64,000 nt of DNA, taken from contig NZ_OZ209244.1 of the NCBI RefSeq assembly GCF_964642095.1, positions 2,785,699-2,849,698 on the forward strand, read 5' to 3'. The translations under genes and the position numbers were made by a program. This DNA comes from Fretibacterium fastidiosum (GTDB lineage Bacteria > Synergistota > Synergistia > Synergistales > Aminobacteriaceae). Shown one piece after another: positions 16,381 through 24,336 of the stretch (position 1 is its first letter; the number at the start of each line of letters is the position of its first letter). The notes beneath the pieces were generated by a model, which worked only from the letters and a program-made list of their open reading frames with translations, ran no database searches and was not told the origin of the DNA.

Positions 16381-17518
16381 CCTCGACGGCCTTCGCCCTC
16401 CAGTCCTTGTAGCTCATTCCGGTGGGGAACACCGGGTCCACCTTCTCCTGGATGAACCGGTCGAAGTCGATCGCGCCGGAGGCCTCGAAGTAGGAGAGGT
16501 CGATGTAGTCGTCCAGGTTCACGGTATTGATGTCGTCGCGGACGTGGTAGTGCCTCATCGTGTCGAGCTGGTTCTGCATGTCCTGGCGGTTCAGCTTCCA
16601 GCTGATCGTTCGGCCCTCCTCGTTCAGCTTCTTGTAGAGCGTCATCAGGCCGACCTCCAGGGGGACGTTGTAGTTCTCGGCGAAGATGCGGGCCGCCTTG
16701 TAGGGATGCTGATACATGTACTGCACGCACAACGTATGGGCCAGGAGCATCCTGCTGGCGAGCTTCGGGTGCTTTTTGGCGAAGTTGTAGTTCATGCAGA
16801 CCTTGCAGCACGTCCCATGCCCATTCTTTCGATCCGTGTTCTGGCGGACCATGACCCAGCCCGTCTTCTCGTGCTCGGCCATCGAGCCCCACGGATCGCA
16901 GCAGGTGAAGGCGTCCAGCTTGCCGGCAACCATCGAGAAGTAGGCGTCCGCGTCGCTCATCGAGTAGTTCTCGTACTTCTCGATGTCGTTCGGGATCCCC
17001 AGCTGATCGGTCCACTCCATCCAGTTCATCGAGTTGGCGGGGTCACCGCCCGCAGCCACCTTTTTGCCGATCAGGTCCTCCGGCTTCTTGATGTTGAAAC
17101 TGCACACGAGGTACTCCGCGCCACCCGTGTGGTTCTCCGCCGCGATGAAGAGCGGCGTGCCGACCTGCACGGCGCGCAGCGTCGTCGTCCAGCCGGCATA
17201 GGCCATATCCATCCGGCCGGCGCTCATGGCCTCGGGGACCTTTCCGTTTCCGGTGATCTCCACCTTCATCCCCAGGGCCTTGAAAATGCCGGAGTCCTTG
17301 CCGACACAGGCCGCCGTCATGTGGTCGCAGTTGTAGTACCCCAGGTTGACCGTGTAGTCGGCGTCCTCCTCAGGAAGGGGCTCCAGGTCGTATTGAGCGA
17401 CCATCTCCGGTACCGGGTCGTCCTTCTCGACCGAGGCGGCCGACAGGCAGCTCGTTCCGAGGACGCAGACCAGGGTCAGGACAAGAGCGCAGAAACAGGA
17501 CTTTTTGTTCAACTTCAA
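16361..17518 (-). CDS. saoX: ABC substrate-binding protein, NrtA/SsuA-like, Cys-rich (SaoX-like)
   Basis: 385 residues. Signal peptide (about 1-28, ending LGTSCLSAA, a possible lipobox), then YTVNLGYYNCDHMTAACVGK, typical of NMT1/SsuA-like binders. Cys pairs in KLDAFTCCDPWGS and NGHGTCCKVCMNYNF are unusual for this family. It probably presents the imported compound to the SaoP/SaoA-like importer. It follows the CC-tailed protein gene by 59 bases. Sec homologues are recalled; here every site is a normal Cys codon, with no in-frame UGA. Confidence 0.72.
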   Translation of the reverse strand: MKLNKKSCFCALVLTLVCVLGTSCLSAASVEKDDPVPEMVAQYDLEPLPEEDADYTVNLGYYNCDHMTAACVGKDSGIFKALGMKVEITGNGKVPEAMSAGRMDMAYAGWTTTLRAVQVGTPLFIAAENHTGGAEYLVCSFNIKKPEDLIGKKVAAGGDPANSMNWMEWTDQLGIPNDIEKYENYSMSDADAYFSMVAGKLDAFTCCDPWGSMAEHEKTGWVMVRQNTDRKNGHGTCCKVCMNYNFAKKHPKLASRMLLAHTLCVQYMYQHPYKAARIFAENYNVPLEVGLMTLYKKLNEEGRTISWKLNRQDMQNQLDTMRHYHVRDDINTVNLDDYIDLSYFEASGAIDFDRFIQEKVDPVFPTGMSYKDWRAKAVEVDGIVE

Positions 17519-17577
17519 CGTTCATCGCCTCCGGTAGTTTTCAGAAAATCCGCAAAAACAAAAAACAGAAAAAGAAA

Positions 17578-18048
17578 TCAACAGCATCCGTCCATGCCGT
17601 CGCCAAAGAGGCTGATCCACTCCCCATCGACGAAGCGAAAGACGGCGTATCCGATGTAAATGCCCTTTTGTCCCGACACCAACAGCTCGACCGGCGGGAC
17701 CTCGTCGATATCGCGCCACTGCAGCCGACAGTTCTCCAGGGGGGCGCGCACCGGCGCGGAGAGGCGGAACGCGCCGCCGTCGGAGTAGACGGCGACCATA
17801 TGGTTCTTGTCCCTGTCCTCGCGGTAGACGACCACGAGGTCCTCGATGCCGTCCGCATTGCAGTCCCCGGGCGTCGTCAAAAGGACCTCCCTGTCGGGGA
17901 GGCTCTTCCTGAAGACCGCCATCAGGGGATGGCTGGTCACGGGCAGGAAGACGTCCTCCGCTCCGCCGGGCGCCGCGCCCGGGCCAGGAAACGCCAGAAG
18001 GAACAGGGCGCAGAGCAGGGCTGCGCCCCACGGGACGAGTCGGGTCAT
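17578..18048 (-). CDS. saoC: Exported protein ending in Cys-Cys (SaoC-like)
   Basis: 156 residues from ATG at 18048, which overlaps the efflux gene stop as ATGA. A signal peptide (about 1-25) is followed by a single domain with DCNADGIEDLVVVYRED, an FG-GAP-like calcium-binding motif, and the chain ends WISLFGDGMDGCC. The C-terminal Cys-Cys carboxyl end is the hallmark of the Cys-Cys-COOH (seleno)protein SaoC as I recall it, and could hold a soft metal or organometal outside the membrane. Confidence 0.75.
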   Translation of the reverse strand: MTRLVPWGAALLCALFLLAFPGPGAAPGGAEDVFLPVTSHPLMAVFRKSLPDREVLLTTPGDCNADGIEDLVVVYREDRDKNHMVAVYSDGGAFRLSAPVRAPLENCRLQWRDIDEVPPVELLVSGQKGIYIGYAVFRFVDGEWISLFGDGMDGCC

Positions 18049-19142
18049 GCCTCCCTCCTGCGCAGGGACCGCCTCCACTGCAGAATCCAGCCGTATCCGC
18101 CGATGCAGAGGACGAGGATTGCGCAGAAGACCTTGAACCCATCGGGGAAATCGATGGATATCCTGCTGACGAAATCGATCTTGCCCTGCGAGCGCGTCAG
18201 GTCGAAGACCGGCCTGAAGTTGTCCGCCAGGAGGAAGTTCGTGATGTAGCCGAAGGCCAGGCCGAACAGCACGAGCATTCCCGTATAGAGGGTCACCGCC
18301 CTTTTGCCGATCAGCCGCCAGATGCTGACCATCTCCGGGAAATTCGTCGCCACGCTCGAAAGGAGAAACGTCACGGCGACGCCGGGTGCCGCACCGGCGC
18401 TGACCAGCGCCGCGATGAACGGGATGTGTCCCAGTGCGCAGACGTACATGACGCACCCCAGCAGGGTGATCCCCAACAGCGACACCAGGCGTGGGTCGCT
18501 CAGATAGTCGAGGATGAACGACGTGGGGACGACCGTCAGCAGAAGCGCGGCGAACGCGGTGCCGACGACGATGAAGCGGCACGTCTGCACCGCGAGGTCG
18601 TTGAATCCCCATTCGATCCCCCCGCGGATGCGCTGCATCAGGGGCGGGAGCGCCGGCCGCTCCTCCCGGGCGGAGGGCGCCGCCGCCAGCCCCGCGGCTG
18701 CGGGCGACTGGAGCTCGGGGCCCCCCAGGGCGTTTCCGACGATCCCGATCACGAAGGGGATGACGAAGCCGCTGATCAGGTAGATCGTCGCGATCTGCGG
18801 CCCCAGCATCGCATAGGCCAGGATGACCGCCGCCGGGTTGATGATCGGCGTCGCCACCAGAAACGCCAGCGTCGGGCCGAGATAGGCCCCGGAGTAGTAC
18901 AGGCCTAGGGAGAGCGGCACCACCCCGCAGCTGCAGATGGGGAGCAGCATCCCGGAGATCGTCGCCTTGACGATGGAGGACAGCTTCTTGTTGCCAAGCG
19001 ACCGCTGCAGCGTCTCCGGACGCAGAACGGCGTGCAGGACGCCGCAGAACAGGAAGCTCAGGATCAGCCACGGTCCGCTGGTCTCCAGCATCCCCCAGGA
19101 GTATTGGCAGAACTGCCAGCCGTATTGAAGGAAGAGCCTCAT
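18045..19142 (-). CDS. saoE: Efflux-type permease, UPF0718/DUF318 family (SaoE-like)
   Basis: 365 residues from ATG at 19142 (MRLFLQYGWQF), overlapping the preceding stop as ATGA; the longer frame upstream lies over saoT. About eight to ten membrane segments. GMLLPICSCGVVPLSLGLYYSG carries the CxCG motif of this permease family, and VATPIINPAAVILAY and CALGHIPFIAALVSAG are typical repeats. Relatives are linked to arsenic or metalloid efflux. Here it would export the toxic moiety left after processing of the imported compound, which is inference. Confidence 0.8.
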   Translation of the reverse strand: MRLFLQYGWQFCQYSWGMLETSGPWLILSFLFCGVLHAVLRPETLQRSLGNKKLSSIVKATISGMLLPICSCGVVPLSLGLYYSGAYLGPTLAFLVATPIINPAAVILAYAMLGPQIATIYLISGFVIPFVIGIVGNALGGPELQSPAAAGLAAAPSAREERPALPPLMQRIRGGIEWGFNDLAVQTCRFIVVGTAFAALLLTVVPTSFILDYLSDPRLVSLLGITLLGCVMYVCALGHIPFIAALVSAGAAPGVAVTFLLSSVATNFPEMVSIWRLIGKRAVTLYTGMLVLFGLAFGYITNFLLADNFRPVFDLTRSQGKIDFVSRISIDFPDGFKVFCAILVLCIGGYGWILQWRRSLRRREA

Positions 19143-19411
19143 AGCTCCTCGCCGATCGCTTCCGATACGACCTTCTCGATGGTGCGGCGGTTCAGGTCCT
19201 CGTAACGGTCCTTTCCGTCGACGATCATCGTGCCGCGGGTGATGGGACCGTACTTGGGCAGGTAGTCGAAATCCTTTCCGGCATAATAGATTTTGAGGTC
19301 GATCTTCTCCGGAAAACGCTTCTGCAGTTCGTTGAGAACGTCCACATGGCCGTCGCAACACGGACACGTATTGATAAACTCGACCTTCGTCATGGCAAAC
19401 CGCCTCCACAC
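19139..19411 (-). CDS. saoT: Small thioredoxin-like protein with CPCC site (SaoT-like)
   Basis: 90 residues, no signal peptide. FINTCPCCDGHVDVLNEL gives a CPCC active-site-like motif at the start of a thioredoxin fold; PITRGTMIVDGKDRYEDLNR matches the cis-Pro region. First gene of the Sao-like operon, directly after leader site 2; its stop overlaps the efflux gene start. Probably handles thiol exchange or metal relay in the cytoplasm. Confidence 0.75.
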   Translation of the reverse strand: MWRRFAMTKVEFINTCPCCDGHVDVLNELQKRFPEKIDLKIYYAGKDFDYLPKYGPITRGTMIVDGKDRYEDLNRRTIEKVVSEAIGEEL

Positions 19412-19564
19412 AGCGTAATCGTATGCCTATGCATCCAGGAGCTGCGCCAGGAACAGGGCGCACCACGCACACCCCTCCCCTCGTCGAGGTCGCCGAAGGA
19501 TTAAAAGGGATTTAGAAGGAATGAAAGGGAATGAGAAAAACCGTAAAGGGAATGAGAAGATGGA

Positions 19565-19588
19565 CAAAAGAAGGCCGCTCAAGCGGCC
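19565..19588 (-). terminator. Intrinsic terminator in leader site 2
   Basis: Minus strand GGCCGC-TTGA-GCGGCC followed by TTCTTTTG. It lies between the mini-ORFs and saoT. Confidence 0.75.
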
Positions 19589-19591
19589 CAC

Positions 19592-19711
19592 TCAAAGGAA
19601 AATCGAAAGAGCGACGGCGCACAAAGACGGCGCGTCAGCTCCTGAAGAGCTGGGCCCGAACGGACAACTCCTTCGCGGAAGGAATTCCCTCACGGCATGC
19701 ATCCCGTGCAT
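19592..19711 (-). CDS. Leader ORF B, site 2 (MHGMH start)
   Basis: 39 codons starting MHGMHAVREFL, with GAGGA upstream of ATG at 19711. It stops just before the terminator hairpin, unlike site 1 where the frame runs on. The first eleven residues are close to those of site 1. Confidence 0.45.
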   Translation of the reverse strand: MHGMHAVREFLPRRSCPFGPSSSGADAPSLCAVALSIFL

Positions 19712-19724
19712 CCAAGCCACATCC

Positions 19725-19748
19725 TCAGGTGTATCCGCAGCGTCGCAT
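19725..19748 (-). CDS. Leader mini-ORF A, site 2 (MRRCGYT)
   Basis: Seven codons, ATG at 19748, TGA at 19725, Shine-Dalgarno AAGGAGGG eight bases upstream. Differs from site 1 only by swapped Tyr and Cys codons. Confidence 0.5.
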   Translation of the reverse strand: MRRCGYT

Positions 19749-19786
19749 TCGGGTTCCCTCCTTACTTAAAAGAATTTTTCACGATA

Positions 19787-19815
19787 CTTATACCCCACCG
19801 CCGGCTAAATGTCAA
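19787..19815 (-). promoter_or_regulatory. Promoter for leader site 2
   Basis: Minus strand TTGACA, 17-base spacer ending GGTGGGG, TATAAG. Very close to the site 1 promoter. Confidence 0.85.
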
Positions 19816-19914
19816 TCAACGTGTCGTTGTTCCGAGCTCCGGCCGGACAATGAGCAGAGGACCGGGAGCGCCGTTCCGCTCCCGGTCCCCTCCGTTCCCC
19901 TCAGGGCGATTGCG

Positions 19915-21816
19915 TCAATGGATTGGGTTGAACTCCGCGCTCAGGAGCTTTTGGAACGCCTCGAGGGACATGCTGCCCAGGTCACCCTTCGTGCGCTCGC
20001 GCACCGCGACCTGACGCTCGTCGCGCTCCTTGTCCCCGATCACGATCATGTAGGGCACCTTCTGCAGCTGCGCGTCGCGGATGCGCTTGCCCAGCTTCTC
20101 GTCGCGGCTGTCCGTCTCCGTCCGCACACCCCAGCTCATGAGCTCCTTCCTCAGCTCCTCCGCGTAGGCGCGGTGCGCCTCGGAGATGGGGATCAGCTCC
20201 GCCTGCACGGGCGCGATCCAGTAGGGGAAAGCACCCGCGTAGTGCTCGATGAGGATGCCCATAAAGCGCTCCAGACTGCCCAGGATCGTGCGGTGCAGCA
20301 TGACGGGCCGATGTTCCTTCCCGTCCTCCGCGATGTAGTGCATGTCGAATCGCTCCGGCATCTGAAAGTCCAGCTGGATCGTCCCGCACTGCCAGGTGCG
20401 GCCGATGCAGTCCTCGAGGTGGAAGTCGATCTTCGGCCCGTAGAAAGCGCCATCGCCCTCGTTGACGCGATAGGGCGTGTTGGACTGCTCCAGCGCAGCC
20501 CTCAGGCCGTTCTCCGCGGCCTCCCACTGCTCCGTGCTCCCCATCGCGTTCTCCGGCTTCGTCGAGAGCTCCACGGCGTACTTGAACCCGAAGACGTCGC
20601 TGTAGACGTAGCGGCACAGGTCCATGATGCCCATGACCTCCTGCTGAATTTGGCTGGGCTCGCAGTAGAGGTGCGCGTCGTCCTGCGTGAAGCAGCGCAC
20701 GCGCATCAGCCCGTGCAGCACGCCGCTGCGCTCGTGGCGGTGGACGACGCCCAGCTCCCCGATGCGCATGGGCAGTTCGCGGTAGCTGTGCAGCTGCGTC
20801 TTGTAGATCAGGATGCCGCCCGGACAGTTCATCGGCTTGATGGCGAAGGGCTTTTCGTCGATCTCCGTGAAGTACATGTTCTCGCGGTAGTGGTCCCAGT
20901 GGCCGGAGCGGAGCCACAGCTCGCGGTCCAGGATCTGGGGCGTGCGGACCTCCTGATAGCCGCGGCGGACGTGTTCGCGGCGCCAGAAGTCGATGAGCGT
21001 GTTCATCACGACCATCCCCTTCGGGTGGAAGAACGGGAAGCCAGGCCCTTCCTCGTGCAGGCTGAACAGGTCAAGCTCTCGGCCCAGCTTGCGATGATCC
21101 CTCAACTTCGCCTCTTCCATGCGCTTCAGGTAGGCCTTCAGCTCGTCGGGCGTCGCAAAGGCCGTGCCGTAGATGCGGGTCAGCATCTTGTTCTTCTCGC
21201 TCCCGCGCCAGTAGGCGCCGGCCACGGAGAGCAGCTTGAAGTTCCGGATGACGGACGTGTCCGGCACGTGAGGTCCACGGCAGAGGTCCACGTAGTCCCC
21301 CTGACGGTAGAGGGACACCGTTGGCGCCTCCAGCTCGGAGATCAGCTCTTCCTTGTAGGGATCGCCCCGATCCTTGAAGAACTTCAAGGCGTCCTCGCGC
21401 CGCATCTCCTCCCGCTCGACCTTCTCGGCCGCGCCGGTCAGCTTCCTCATCTCCGCCTCGATGGCCGGCAGGTCCTGCTCCGTGATGGTCCCCGTCGCGT
21501 CCACGTCGTAGTAGAAGCCATCCTTGATGCAGGGGCCGATGCCGAAGTGCGTCCCCGGATAGAGCCTCTCGATGGCCTGAGCCATGAGATGCGCGCAGCT
21601 GTGGCGCAGGACGTCAAGGCCCTCCTCGTCGGCCGCCGTCAAGGGCTCCACCCTCCCGCCGGCGCGGATCTCGCGGTTCAGGTCCACCGCTGCGCCATCC
21701 AGCTTCGCGGCGATCGCCTTCTTTTGCAGGCCAAGCGCCTCCAGGACCTCGGACGCCCTCACGCTCTCCCGGTCGAACTCACAGGACTTTCCGTTGCTTC
21801 CCTCAAACTTCAGCAT
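19915..21816 (-). CDS. thrS: Threonyl-tRNA synthetase
   Basis: 633 residues from ATG at 21816 (MLKFEGSNGK), with AGAGGGGG upstream; the longer frame runs into the T-box leader. Order of domains: TGS (1-60), the editing/SAD domain starting HSCAH (72-76), class II core with FAIKPMNCPGGILIYK and VVHRHERSGVLHGLMRVR (motif 2), GRTWQCGTIQLDF, motif 3 with HRTILGSLERFMGILIEHY, and the anticodon domain. It charges tRNA-Thr with threonine. Expression should be set by the T-box leader upstream. Confidence 0.98.
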   Translation of the reverse strand: MLKFEGSNGKSCEFDRESVRASEVLEALGLQKKAIAAKLDGAAVDLNREIRAGGRVEPLTAADEEGLDVLRHSCAHLMAQAIERLYPGTHFGIGPCIKDGFYYDVDATGTITEQDLPAIEAEMRKLTGAAEKVEREEMRREDALKFFKDRGDPYKEELISELEAPTVSLYRQGDYVDLCRGPHVPDTSVIRNFKLLSVAGAYWRGSEKNKMLTRIYGTAFATPDELKAYLKRMEEAKLRDHRKLGRELDLFSLHEEGPGFPFFHPKGMVVMNTLIDFWRREHVRRGYQEVRTPQILDRELWLRSGHWDHYRENMYFTEIDEKPFAIKPMNCPGGILIYKTQLHSYRELPMRIGELGVVHRHERSGVLHGLMRVRCFTQDDAHLYCEPSQIQQEVMGIMDLCRYVYSDVFGFKYAVELSTKPENAMGSTEQWEAAENGLRAALEQSNTPYRVNEGDGAFYGPKIDFHLEDCIGRTWQCGTIQLDFQMPERFDMHYIAEDGKEHRPVMLHRTILGSLERFMGILIEHYAGAFPYWIAPVQAELIPISEAHRAYAEELRKELMSWGVRTETDSRDEKLGKRIRDAQLQKVPYMIVIGDKERDERQVAVRERTKGDLGSMSLEAFQKLLSAEFNPIH

Positions 21817-21919
21817 GTTCCAATCCCCCTCTTGAATTCTAAAGCAGCCCCGCCGTGCAGAGCAAACTTCGCAATCGCCAACCGAACCGCGCAGCGTACC
21901 GACGTCGGTCCGCAAAAAC

Positions 21920-22219
21920 AAAAAAGCGCCCACGTCATCTCGCACACAGGAGACGACGTGGGCACACGTTCGCGGTTCCACTCCACTTCCGGCCTCGACG
22001 GGCCGGCACTCAAGTCCGCTGTGAGGGGCGGACCCCGACGCCTTATCTTCCGCTCCGCACAAAGAGAGACCCAGCCTCGACGCCAGCTCGGAGGGGGTTT
22101 CGTCCTGTTCCTGGATATGGCGCGCCTCTCAGCCTGCGGCGTGCCTCTCTGGATATCCGCCCTGCGCGAACGCGCAGGACAGGGCGAATGGTCCTCTTCA
22201 TCGCTTTTTTCATTCAATT
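21920..22219 (-). promoter_or_regulatory. T-box leader of thrS
   Basis: Minus strand begins GCGATGAAGAGGACC (typical stem I start), has GAGAGGC segments, and later AAGTGGAGTGGAACCGCGA (21970-21988), the T-box antiterminator sequence. A terminator follows: GCCCACGTC and GACGTGGGC arms (21928-21963), then CTTTTTTG. Uncharged tRNA-Thr would favour readthrough. A threonine ACC codon lies at a possible specifier position but I did not fold stem I. Confidence 0.9.
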
Positions 22220-22225
22220 TCCGAT

Positions 22226-22254
22226 ACGATACCACCAAAAGGGCTTTTAGGCAA
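22226..22254 (-). promoter_or_regulatory. Promoter of thrS
   Basis: Minus strand TTGCCT, 17-base spacer, TATCGT, placed just upstream of the T-box leader. Confidence 0.6.
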
Positions 22255-22394
22255 GCGCGACTTTTCGGCCCTGCCGCAGGACCACGCGCATCGCAATGCC
22301 CTGCGCGATCGGCACCGGCGGCCTTCTCTCATCCGTCCTCGCCGGGTGGGCGCCTCGTCACCGTGGTCAAAATTGATGGGCACTCACCTTTTGC

Positions 22395-22423
22395 TTGTCT
22401 CAGCTGACTTTTCATCGTAGAAT
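22395..22423 (+). promoter_or_regulatory. Promoter of the PAS protein gene
   Basis: Plus strand TTGTCT, 17-base spacer, TAGAAT, about 75 bases before the start codon. Confidence 0.6.
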
Positions 22424-22500
22424 AGAAAAACATGGATGGAGACATGCGCGCACTACCGAGCGAAGGGTACTCCGAGGTCATTGATTATGGAGGATTCATC

Positions 22501-23814
22501 ATGAACGCAAGCCAGGAGATACAGGCGGTCATCGAAGCGCTGCCGGACCCCGTTCTGATCCTCGCCCCCAACCGAGGACGGGTTCTTGCCTACAACAAAG
22601 CCTTCGTGGACAAATGGGGTTTTGCAGAGGAAACCTTCATGGACAAGCCCTTCCTGAAAATGCCCCAATTCTCCCGGGCGATTCAGCGCGGGCTGATCGG
22701 GGTCTACGCCAAAGCCAGGCACAGAAGGGCCGAGATCGCTCCCTTTTCCTTTTGTTATCCCGACATGAAGGGGTTCCTGAAGACGTTCTCCGCCTCCGCC
22801 TCGCCCATTGAAGAGGCGGGGAGCGTCGATGTGCCCTGCGTGATGCTGCGCTTTCAGGAACTGCCCCAGATGGACGAGGCCACGATACGCGCTCAGAAGG
22901 ACTCTGAGGCCTTCAACATCTTTACGGACATCACGGATGAGCCGTGGCTGGAGTTTCGCCCCCCGCTCCCCATCGTCGCCCCGGGAATCGAGGACAGCGA
23001 CCGGCGCGACCACCTCGCCCACATCGGGAAGCACCTTCGCCTCGTCCGCGCCAGCAAGGCGGCCATCCACTTCTATGGCCTCGTCGAGCGGGATATGGAA
23101 TCCGAGGACGGCGCCATCAAGCTGAAGGAGAAAAACTTCCCCGCATTCTTCAGCCGCAGCGAGGACGCCTGCCGAATGTTGGACATCCTCACGACCATCG
23201 GGTTCATTCGGGCGCGGTCCGCGCTGCTGGACCGCAAGGGCAACGTCATCGAGGCGGAAGTCTCCTGCGCCAGCCAGTTTGGCCAGGGGAACAGCCTCGC
23301 CGCCATCTACTGCATCTTCCACTTCTCCGAGGAGATGATCAACTGTCGCAACGCCTTCCGTGAGGGACAGCAGATGCGCGACTTCACCTTCAATCAGCCG
23401 TTCCTCGGCCTGGGTCAGCTTGTCCCCCAACGCCCGCTGAAGCGCCCCGAGGCAGAGAGCGCCGAGGCAGAGCTGGGGAAGCTCGTCAACGCCATCCTCC
23501 TCGTGGCGGCCAACGACGCCCTGCTGAAGCTCCACAACGCGCAGAAGAGCCGGTTCCTGATGCAGCCGATGTCCGTGCTCTTCCCGAACACCTCCCACGC
23601 CGTAGCGGTTCTCCGAGAGCTCTTCGTCACCCGGGAATCCTCCTTCGCCCTGTACGACGGCAACGGAACGCTGCAGCACATCACGATCTTCAAGGCGATC
23701 TTCAACGACGCCGACGAGCTGGTGCGCATCCTCATCTCGACCTCGGACCACTCCCAGGGCATCGAGGAGCACTACAACAACCAACCCATTCCGCTTCGGC
23801 CAAAGCCAGCGTAG
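22501..23814 (+). CDS. PAS-domain protein without recognised output domain
   Basis: 437 residues from ATG at 22501 (MNASQEIQAVIEAL), chosen for GGAGG nine bases upstream. The first PAS domain is clear: ALPDPVLILAPNRGRVLAYNKAFVDKWGF (about 13-42). Two further PAS-like segments follow (about 170-290, with HLRLVRASKAAIHFYGL, and about 335-425). No kinase, HTH, GGDEF or methyl-accepting domain and no membrane segment is visible, so it would signal through a partner. Divergent from thrS. Function unknown. Confidence 0.7.
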   Translation: MNASQEIQAVIEALPDPVLILAPNRGRVLAYNKAFVDKWGFAEETFMDKPFLKMPQFSRAIQRGLIGVYAKARHRRAEIAPFSFCYPDMKGFLKTFSASASPIEEAGSVDVPCVMLRFQELPQMDEATIRAQKDSEAFNIFTDITDEPWLEFRPPLPIVAPGIEDSDRRDHLAHIGKHLRLVRASKAAIHFYGLVERDMESEDGAIKLKEKNFPAFFSRSEDACRMLDILTTIGFIRARSALLDRKGNVIEAEVSCASQFGQGNSLAAIYCIFHFSEEMINCRNAFREGQQMRDFTFNQPFLGLGQLVPQRPLKRPEAESAEAELGKLVNAILLVAANDALLKLHNAQKSRFLMQPMSVLFPNTSHAVAVLRELFVTRESSFALYDGNGTLQHITIFKAIFNDADELVRILISTSDHSQGIEEHYNNQPIPLRPKPA

Positions 23815-23827
23815 ACGCTCTGAAGGT

Positions 23828-23856
23828 GCGGGCCTCCCCTCGAAGGGGAGGCCCGC
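23828..23856 (+). terminator. Hairpin after the PAS gene
   Basis: GCGGGCCTCCCC-TCGAA-GGGGAGGCCCGC, 14 bases after the stop. No T-run, so termination strength is uncertain; its CCTCCCC/GGGGAGG core also resembles the repeat modules that begin just downstream. Confidence 0.5.
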
Positions 23857-23887
23857 GTTGGTCATCAACTTCTAATAAAGAGGCCAA

Positions 23888-24319
23888 GCCTCCCCTGTAA
23901 GGAAGTGGGCCGGAGGGCAGCCAGACGACACGACTTACGGACGCCGACAGGCGGTCGGCGTCGTGTCGGTCGGCTGAGGGCGAAGGAAGTCCGGGGGACT
24001 TCCGTAGCTCGGCCAGACGACGCAGCTTATGCAATCGCGTCAACGATTGCGGCGCTGCGTCGGTCGGCTGTGCCGAAGCAAGGCAATGGATTGCCTTGTG
24101 GAGGCGTTGGCGGGGAATGTCGGACAGGCGCGTCTTATGAAAAACACTCGCCACCTCCCCCTCGGGGAGCCTTCCGGCTGTCGTTCGCTACCGCTCACGG
24201 GCCGGCAGTCTCGCCCCTGCGGGGCTCGCCAGCCCCCCTTCCAGGGGGGCCTGAAAAGCGCGCCGCTTCTTTTTGCCTCCCCTGCAAGGGGAGGTGCCGC
24301 CGAAGGCGGCGGAGGGGTT
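23888..24319. repeat. Hairpin-module repeat cluster 1
   Basis: Leftmost cluster. Contains modules P (CCTCCCC/GGGGAGG plus a small hairpin and GGAGGGG), Q (CAGACGACACGAC to GTCGTGTCGGTCGGC), R (GGAAGTCC-GGG-GGACTTCC), a Q variant with arms GACGCAGC/GCTGCGTC, S (CAAGGCAATGGATTGCCTTG to GTCTTATGAAAAACACTCGCC), T (CTTCGGGGAGCCTTCCGGC to CGGGCCG) and U (TCGCCCC to GCTCGCCAGCCCCCC). Fills the 23815-24336 gap with no gene. Confidence 0.85.
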
Positions 24320-24336
24320 GTTCTGAAGTGGTGCGT

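Larger units (their letters stand above)
19565..19780 (-). promoter_or_regulatory. Conserved 5' leader, site 2, upstream of the Sao-like operon
   Basis: Same block as site 1: ORF A, GGATGCACGGGATGCAT with a CACGG/CCGTG hairpin, GGAATTCC, a second hairpin (CAGCTC-CTGAA-GAGCTG) and a terminator. The remaining 19412-19564 stretch is purine-rich with no gene. Confidence 0.65.

Noticed and set aside
12557..19411. Selenocysteine codons in the Sao-like genes
   Set aside because: All frames run to full length without internal TGA, and every expected site is a Cys codon.
19531..22407. A 958-residue plus-strand open frame
   Set aside because: It is antisense to thrS and its T-box leader; the minus-strand product is unmistakable.
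23732..24154. A 140-residue minus-strand frame with RRLAELRKSPGLPSPSADRHDAD
   Set aside because: The same peptide appears wherever module Q/R occurs, in varying frames; it is repeat DNA, not a gene family.
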